This document shows, piece by piece, positions 59,996 to 64,000 of a stretch of 64,000 bases of DNA. The stretch lies in assembly GCA_002778785.1 (NCBI GenBank), contig PEZS01000006.1, positions 202,537 through 266,536 of the forward strand, read 5' to 3'. Under the pieces are notes generated by a model. That model made no database searches. It had not been told where the DNA came from and saw only the letters and a list, made by a program, of their open reading frames with translations. Source of the DNA: Bdellovibrionales bacterium CG10_big_fil_rev_8_21_14_0_10_45_34. GTDB lineage: Bacteria; Bdellovibrionota; Bdellovibrionia; Bdellovibrionales; 1-14-0-10-45-34. The translations under genes were made by a program, and so were the position numbers. Every line of letters begins with the position of its first letter. Positions within the stretch are counted from its first letter, which is position 1.

Positions 59996-61183
59996 TTGCG
60001 TACGGCTGATAATTTGTTGGACCTCATCGGTCACACCCCCCTAGTTAAGCTAAACAGGTGTATACCGGAATCTTCACCGCACGAGTTCTATGCAAAACTA
60101 GAATTTATGAACCCCGGCGGCAGCGTGAAAGATAGGATGGCGCGAAATATTATCGAAGACGCCGAGAAACGCGGACTCTTGAAGTCAGGTGGTACAATCA
60201 TCGAAGCTACATCGGGAAATACCGGAGTCGGTTTGGCGATGGTTGCATCAATTAAAGGATACAAGTGCATATTTACCATTTCCGAGAAAATGAGCGACGA
60301 GAAAATCAATACGCTGAAGACTCTCGGCGCGACAGTGATCGTCACGCCAAAGGGCGTTGAGCCGGAAGACTCAAGAAGCGTTTACTCCGTGGCGGAAAAG
60401 CTCGCCAAGGAGATTCCAAACAGCTACCTCACAAATCAGTACCACAATAGTGCCAACCCTGAAGCTCACTACAAAACAACTGGACCTGAAATATGGGAGC
60501 AAATGAACGGGAAGATCGACCTCTTTGTTGATGGTGCTGGAACGGGCGGCACAATTTCAGGTACGGGTCGCTTTCTTAAAGAAAAGAATCCAGATGTAAA
60601 GATTGTTTGTGCTGACCCGGTTGGAAGCATTTTGTACGACCTTTTCTATCACAAAGAAATCAAACAGCCCCCGGCACCCTTTCTCGTAGAGGGAATTGGA
60701 GAGGACATGCTTCCTAAGAACGTGCAGATGGATGTTCTTGATGACTTTGTACAAGTATCTGATCGCGACACCTTTCAGACCACTCTCGAAATAGTAAAGA
60801 AAGAGGGAGTCTTTGCCGGACCTTCCTCTGGCTGTGCTTTGAGTGCAGCGATTCAATACTCAAAGAGATGGACTCAAAAGAAAAGGATTGTTGTGATTTT
60901 TCCTGACTCTGGTTCAAAGTATTTGAGCAAAATAGGCAATAGCCAGTGGCTCTTTGAGAATGGTATTTTTGACCAAGAAAATCCCGAGCGCCGATTTTCT
61001 CATCTCGAAAATCAGCTCACAAAGATGAACGTGCCTTCTGAGGGGTTGCCAAAAGTGGCGAGAGAAGACTTGGCGACTGTTGCGCTACTAAAGTCTATAG
61101 ATTCTGAGTATTTTGTCGTTGAAGGATCGCAAAAAGATTTTAATGTCTATTCAACTAAAGAACTCATGCGCTCTCTCAATTAG
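59996..61183 (+). CDS. Cystathionine beta-synthase/cysteine synthase-type PLP enzyme
   Basis: The 395-residue protein starts at a TTG after AAGGAGG. The PLP Lys is K45 (MNPGGSVKDRMA); ATSGNTGVGLAM and GAGTGGTISGTG bind substrate and phosphate. EGIGEDMLP and GPSSGCALSAA are typical of the CBS-type branch. The C-terminal 60 residues replace the two CBS domains of full-length enzymes with a short tail that resembles at most half of one. With the next gene it should form the reverse transsulfuration route from homocysteine to cysteine. Confidence 0.92.
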   Translation: MRTADNLLDLIGHTPLVKLNRCIPESSPHEFYAKLEFMNPGGSVKDRMARNIIEDAEKRGLLKSGGTIIEATSGNTGVGLAMVASIKGYKCIFTISEKMSDEKINTLKTLGATVIVTPKGVEPEDSRSVYSVAEKLAKEIPNSYLTNQYHNSANPEAHYKTTGPEIWEQMNGKIDLFVDGAGTGGTISGTGRFLKEKNPDVKIVCADPVGSILYDLFYHKEIKQPPAPFLVEGIGEDMLPKNVQMDVLDDFVQVSDRDTFQTTLEIVKKEGVFAGPSSGCALSAAIQYSKRWTQKKRIVVIFPDSGSKYLSKIGNSQWLFENGIFDQENPERRFSHLENQLTKMNVPSEGLPKVAREDLATVALLKSIDSEYFVVEGSQKDFNVYSTKELMRSLN

Positions 61184-61232
61184 AACTTCCTCTAGAGGTC
61201 AGAATAGAAACTGAGTATAAGGACAACATCAA

Positions 61233-62399
61233 ATGAAAAAGAATTTGGAATTTGGATTTGAAACGCTCGCTATTCACGCGGGACAAGCCCCTGACCCATC
61301 GACGGGAGCCATAATGACGCCGATTACATTGGCATCGACTTTTGTTCAGGACTCCCCCGGTGAGCATAAGGGTTACGATTACAGTCGCGCCGGAAATCCT
61401 ACGAGAAAAGCATTAGAAGATTGTATAGCGGCGCTTGAGGGCGGCAAATACGGTTTTGCGTTCGCCTCGGGCTGTGCTGCTACTTCGACGTTGGCAAGCC
61501 TTTGGAAGTCGGGAGACCACATCATTTGTGGTGACGATGTTTACGGCGGCACTTTTCGTCTTTTTGATAAAGTGATTAAAAACTTTGGAATCGATATTTC
61601 CTATGTAGATTTAACAACGGCAAAATCTTTTGAGTCAGCAGTTCGCCCGAACACTAAGATGGTTTGGATGGAGACGCCAACAAACCCTATGTTAAAGTTG
61701 GCCCCGATAGAGGAGATATGCTCAGTTGCTAAAAAGAAGGGTATCGTCACGGTAGTAGACAACACTTTTATGAGCCCATTTTTTCAAAACCCATTGGCAT
61801 TGGGTGCCGATGTTGCTTACCACTCCACAACGAAGTTCCTTAATGGACACAGCGATGTGATTGGGGGGGCGGTAGTCCTTAACGACATCAATCTTGCCGA
61901 GCGAATCCAGTTTTTGCAAAAATCAATTGGAGCGATTGCAAGCCCTTTTGATTCTTACATGTGTTTGAGAAGTATCAAGACTTTGCCTCTTAGAATGCGA
62001 GCCCACGAAAAAAACGCGATTGCAGTGGCCCACTTTTTGGAAGCCCATCCAGGTGTGGATAGCGTTATTTATCCTGGTCTTGAATCGCACCCTCAGCATG
62101 AGCTTGCCAAAAAGCAAATGAGCGGTTTTGGAGGTATGATAACCTTTAAACTAAATGGTGGCATTGAAGAATCTCAGAAGTTTCTTAAAGGTTTTCAGAT
62201 TTTTGCTCTTGCAGAAAGTCTCGGTGGTGTGGAGTCACTCATCGAGCACCCCGCCATCATGACCCACGCAAGTATTCCAGCGGAGAACCGCAAAGCATTG
62301 GGGATCGCCGATAATTTGATTCGAGTGAGCGTAGGCGTGGAGACTCTCGAAGATCTTTTGGGAGACCTGAGCGAAGCCTTTGCTCGAATAGGTTACTGA
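61233..62399 (+). CDS. Cystathionine gamma-lyase/synthase-type PLP enzyme
   Basis: The 388-residue protein belongs to the Cys/Met metabolism family. The PLP Lys is K201 (AYHSTTKFLNGHSD). YDYSRAGNPTRKALE, YGGTFRLFDKV, WMETPTNPML and SLGGVESLIEHPA are conserved. The pairing with a beta-synthase gene 50 bases upstream favours cystathionine gamma-lyase. A gamma-synthase role cannot be excluded from sequence alone. Confidence 0.93.
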   Translation: MKKNLEFGFETLAIHAGQAPDPSTGAIMTPITLASTFVQDSPGEHKGYDYSRAGNPTRKALEDCIAALEGGKYGFAFASGCAATSTLASLWKSGDHIICGDDVYGGTFRLFDKVIKNFGIDISYVDLTTAKSFESAVRPNTKMVWMETPTNPMLKLAPIEEICSVAKKKGIVTVVDNTFMSPFFQNPLALGADVAYHSTTKFLNGHSDVIGGAVVLNDINLAERIQFLQKSIGAIASPFDSYMCLRSIKTLPLRMRAHEKNAIAVAHFLEAHPGVDSVIYPGLESHPQHELAKKQMSGFGGMITFKLNGGIEESQKFLKGFQIFALAESLGGVESLIEHPAIMTHASIPAENRKALGIADNLIRVSVGVETLEDLLGDLSEAFARIGY

Positions 62400-62510
62400 A
62401 CGGCGGAGGTTCGTTAGGGTATCTGCCCGGTAAAATCGTAAAACACATGAAACGGCAAAATAGCTGGCGCTTGCGGGCAGCAGGCTTCCATGAAGGCCGC
62501 CGCTAGCCTA

Positions 62511-63980
62511 CTAATCCCAAGCCTTGGCGCCTTTGGCCATCAATACGTCTTGCCGCGTATTCATTGAAGCATCAGAGCAGTAGGATTCTTCATTCAATCT
62601 GTAGTCGTCCCATAGTGGTTCTGACAATCGGCCATGGGCGCTTGCCTCTAGCTGGCGATGGACCTGTGGATGAAGACCTCGCGACGCCATTTTTGAGAGA
62701 GCTTCCGCAATCTCAGTTTTCGCTAACATCAGGTGAGCTGGCAGCACTCCAGTCACAATATCCATCTCTTCACCGAGATCTCTAACTACTTTGAAATAAT
62801 TTTCGCGCATCTCGTTGAAGAGTTCGTAAGGATCGTGGTCGACCTTGGATACATTTACGATGTTCTTGCTCTTTTCAACGTTAAGAGCTGCTTGGCTCAG
62901 TTGATCAGCCAATTCAACCTGCCGTTGCTCAAGGTGTACTATAGAGGGGTACAACGGGTTGGACTTCGTAGGGTAGAGCGCAGCCCTTGCGACGGCTCTT
63001 GTTAAATACCATCTGTGATGATGGTATTTGGAAGTCTTTTCAACTTTACCAGCTTCACTATTCCAGGAATTATAAAAAAGGAATTGGGATTGAGTAGGTA
63101 AAGTTTCCCAGCCTCCAACTTTTTGTCGGTAATCAGGCTTCATTTGCTCAAACGGAAAAAGGTTGCCAGTAACGCCCACGTCTGAGTCAACCAACACCAT
63201 GAAAATCGTTCCGTCGGCTTCTTTATTTTTATAAGAATGAGACAGCGTCTGATATATACGGTCGTCCCTAATCTTTACGAGGTCTTCTCTTTGTGGCTCG
63301 TCCAAGTCGTCACCATTTTCCGGACTGAGCAATGATCCCGGATAGGCTATTCTTCCAACATCAAAAGTTATTTTCGTGCCGCAGGTTTTTTCTACAATTT
63401 TCTTTATAGGCAAGAACATGCTTTCGGCTAATTTAAAGTCGCTATGTTTCTCAATATTCTTTTGTTCATTGAGGTCTGAATAAGCTTTAGCTGCATAAGC
63501 ATCCAGGCTTTTGTGTTTTTTGATTTTCTTATTTGATAGCTCTTCAACAATTACGAGCACGACGTGAATGTGTCTTCCCCCTTGGTTACTCGGGGCAGAT
63601 GAATAATAAGACTTACCGCGAGAAAAACTCGATTTTATCAAATGTGAATCAGCACCAGGAAAATTATAACTCCTTTGGGTGCTTTCGGCGGTGGTAACGG
63701 AGGGCCCGTCTGCTACCGCTGATGCGACGCGGTTTTCGTCGATGATGCAGAATAAATCACTGTTTTCAGAAGCCCCCGCGCCTCCCCCCAACCCCTGAGC
63801 GGCAACCCCCTGAGCGGATTTAAAGCATTTATACCCAGTTGGTATTTTTGACCCCGACTGGGAAATCGCAGTGAACAAAGAAATCGAGCCAATGACGAGA
63901 GCATACTTACCAAGCACTTTGCGGGTGTTTTTTGACTTTCGAGGGTCCACAAGTGAGGGAGTCTTGACAATCGAAAACAC
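62511..63980 (-). CDS. Large exported or anchored protein of unknown function (possibly 5'-incomplete)
   Basis: The 489-residue product begins at a GTG 20 bases from the window edge. The frame stays open to the edge, so the true start may lie outside. A hydrophobic segment (ALVIGSISLFTAI, about 27-39) could anchor it or end a signal peptide. The body contains GGGAGASENSD, HIHVVLVIVEEL, TIFMVLVDSDVGVTGNLFP and a helical segment (HLEQRQVELADQLSQAALNV). Four or five Cys residues are scattered. No family was recognised. Confidence 0.75.
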   Translation of the reverse strand: MFSIVKTPSLVDPRKSKNTRKVLGKYALVIGSISLFTAISQSGSKIPTGYKCFKSAQGVAAQGLGGGAGASENSDLFCIIDENRVASAVADGPSVTTAESTQRSYNFPGADSHLIKSSFSRGKSYYSSAPSNQGGRHIHVVLVIVEELSNKKIKKHKSLDAYAAKAYSDLNEQKNIEKHSDFKLAESMFLPIKKIVEKTCGTKITFDVGRIAYPGSLLSPENGDDLDEPQREDLVKIRDDRIYQTLSHSYKNKEADGTIFMVLVDSDVGVTGNLFPFEQMKPDYRQKVGGWETLPTQSQFLFYNSWNSEAGKVEKTSKYHHHRWYLTRAVARAALYPTKSNPLYPSIVHLEQRQVELADQLSQAALNVEKSKNIVNVSKVDHDPYELFNEMRENYFKVVRDLGEEMDIVTGVLPAHLMLAKTEIAEALSKMASRGLHPQVHRQLEASAHGRLSEPLWDDYRLNEESYCSDASMNTRQDVLMAKGAKAWD

Positions 63981-64000
63981 TCTTTTGACCCTTGTTTTTC

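Noticed and set aside
1-64000. CRISPR arrays, tRNA or rRNA genes
   Set aside because: No regularly spaced repeat series and no tRNA-like or rRNA-like segment was recognised on reading; a covariance-model search was not possible here.

Overview
The window looks like chromosomal DNA of a Gram-negative bacterium in or near the Bdellovibrio group (Bdellovibrionota). This is an inference from content. It holds secretin and Mla-type outer-membrane systems, many small exported proteins, secreted trypsin-like proteases, several DUF4423/TIGR02147-type regulators (a family I associate mainly with Bdellovibrio and Fibrobacter), and a sucD-sucC-mdh-icd cluster. No rRNA, tRNA or CRISPR array was recognised.

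Layout. 0-5 kb: small exported proteins, a CheY-like receiver, a DedA membrane protein and a putative outer-membrane barrel protein. 5-15 kb, minus strand: a Tad/Flp pilus locus with a Flp pilin, four further pilin-like or small membrane proteins, CpaB, a secretin, a CpaE-CpaF fusion ATPase, TadB, and a YD-repeat exported protein at the distal end. A truncated REP-type transposase element with perfect 16-bp inverted ends sits directly at the secretin stop codon. 15-19 kb: a secreted protease, a TPR protein and a large divergent pilin-like protein. 19-29.5 kb: housekeeping genes (NAD synthetase, DnaQ-like exonuclease, ferredoxin, PHP-like protein, GT39 glycosyltransferase, RodZ-like and PilF-like proteins, RumA-like methyltransferase, Ndk). 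29.6-36.2 kb: a complete pstSCAB-phoU-phoB-phoR phosphate operon.

36.2-48.8 kb is an accessory island between phoR and the TCA-cycle genes. It contains three two-gene modules, each a DUF4423-like regulator overlapping the start of an exported-protein gene. Between them lie an AAA/DUF4143 ATPase, a secreted protease, an IS66 transposase relic, a GT2 glycosyltransferase and a decayed RelE/XRE toxin-antitoxin pair with a perfect palindromic operator. Direct repeats and duplicated gene fragments mark the island as rearranged: an 89-bp repeat pair with a phoR relic around module 1, an exact 38-bp copy of part of the ATPase gene, and a dispersed GGAAGCAGGTACC-type repeat around module 3.

48.8-57.2 kb: sucD, sucC, mdh and icd on the minus strand, then a plus-strand Mla/MCE lipid-transport operon with two ATPases, two permeases and one MCE protein. 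The two ATPases carry complementary degenerate motifs, which predicts an asymmetric heterodimer. 57.2-64 kb: a histone-H1-like protein with a clear terminator, an orphan TadB/TadC-like pair, small proteins, a reverse-transsulfuration pair (cystathionine beta-synthase and gamma-lyase types) and a large exported protein of unknown function cut near the window edge.

The best candidates for undescribed biology are the three regulator/exported-protein modules, the asymmetric Mla transporter, and the variant Tad locus (fused ATPase, YD-repeat partner, large pilin-like protein, unlinked TadB/C pair).
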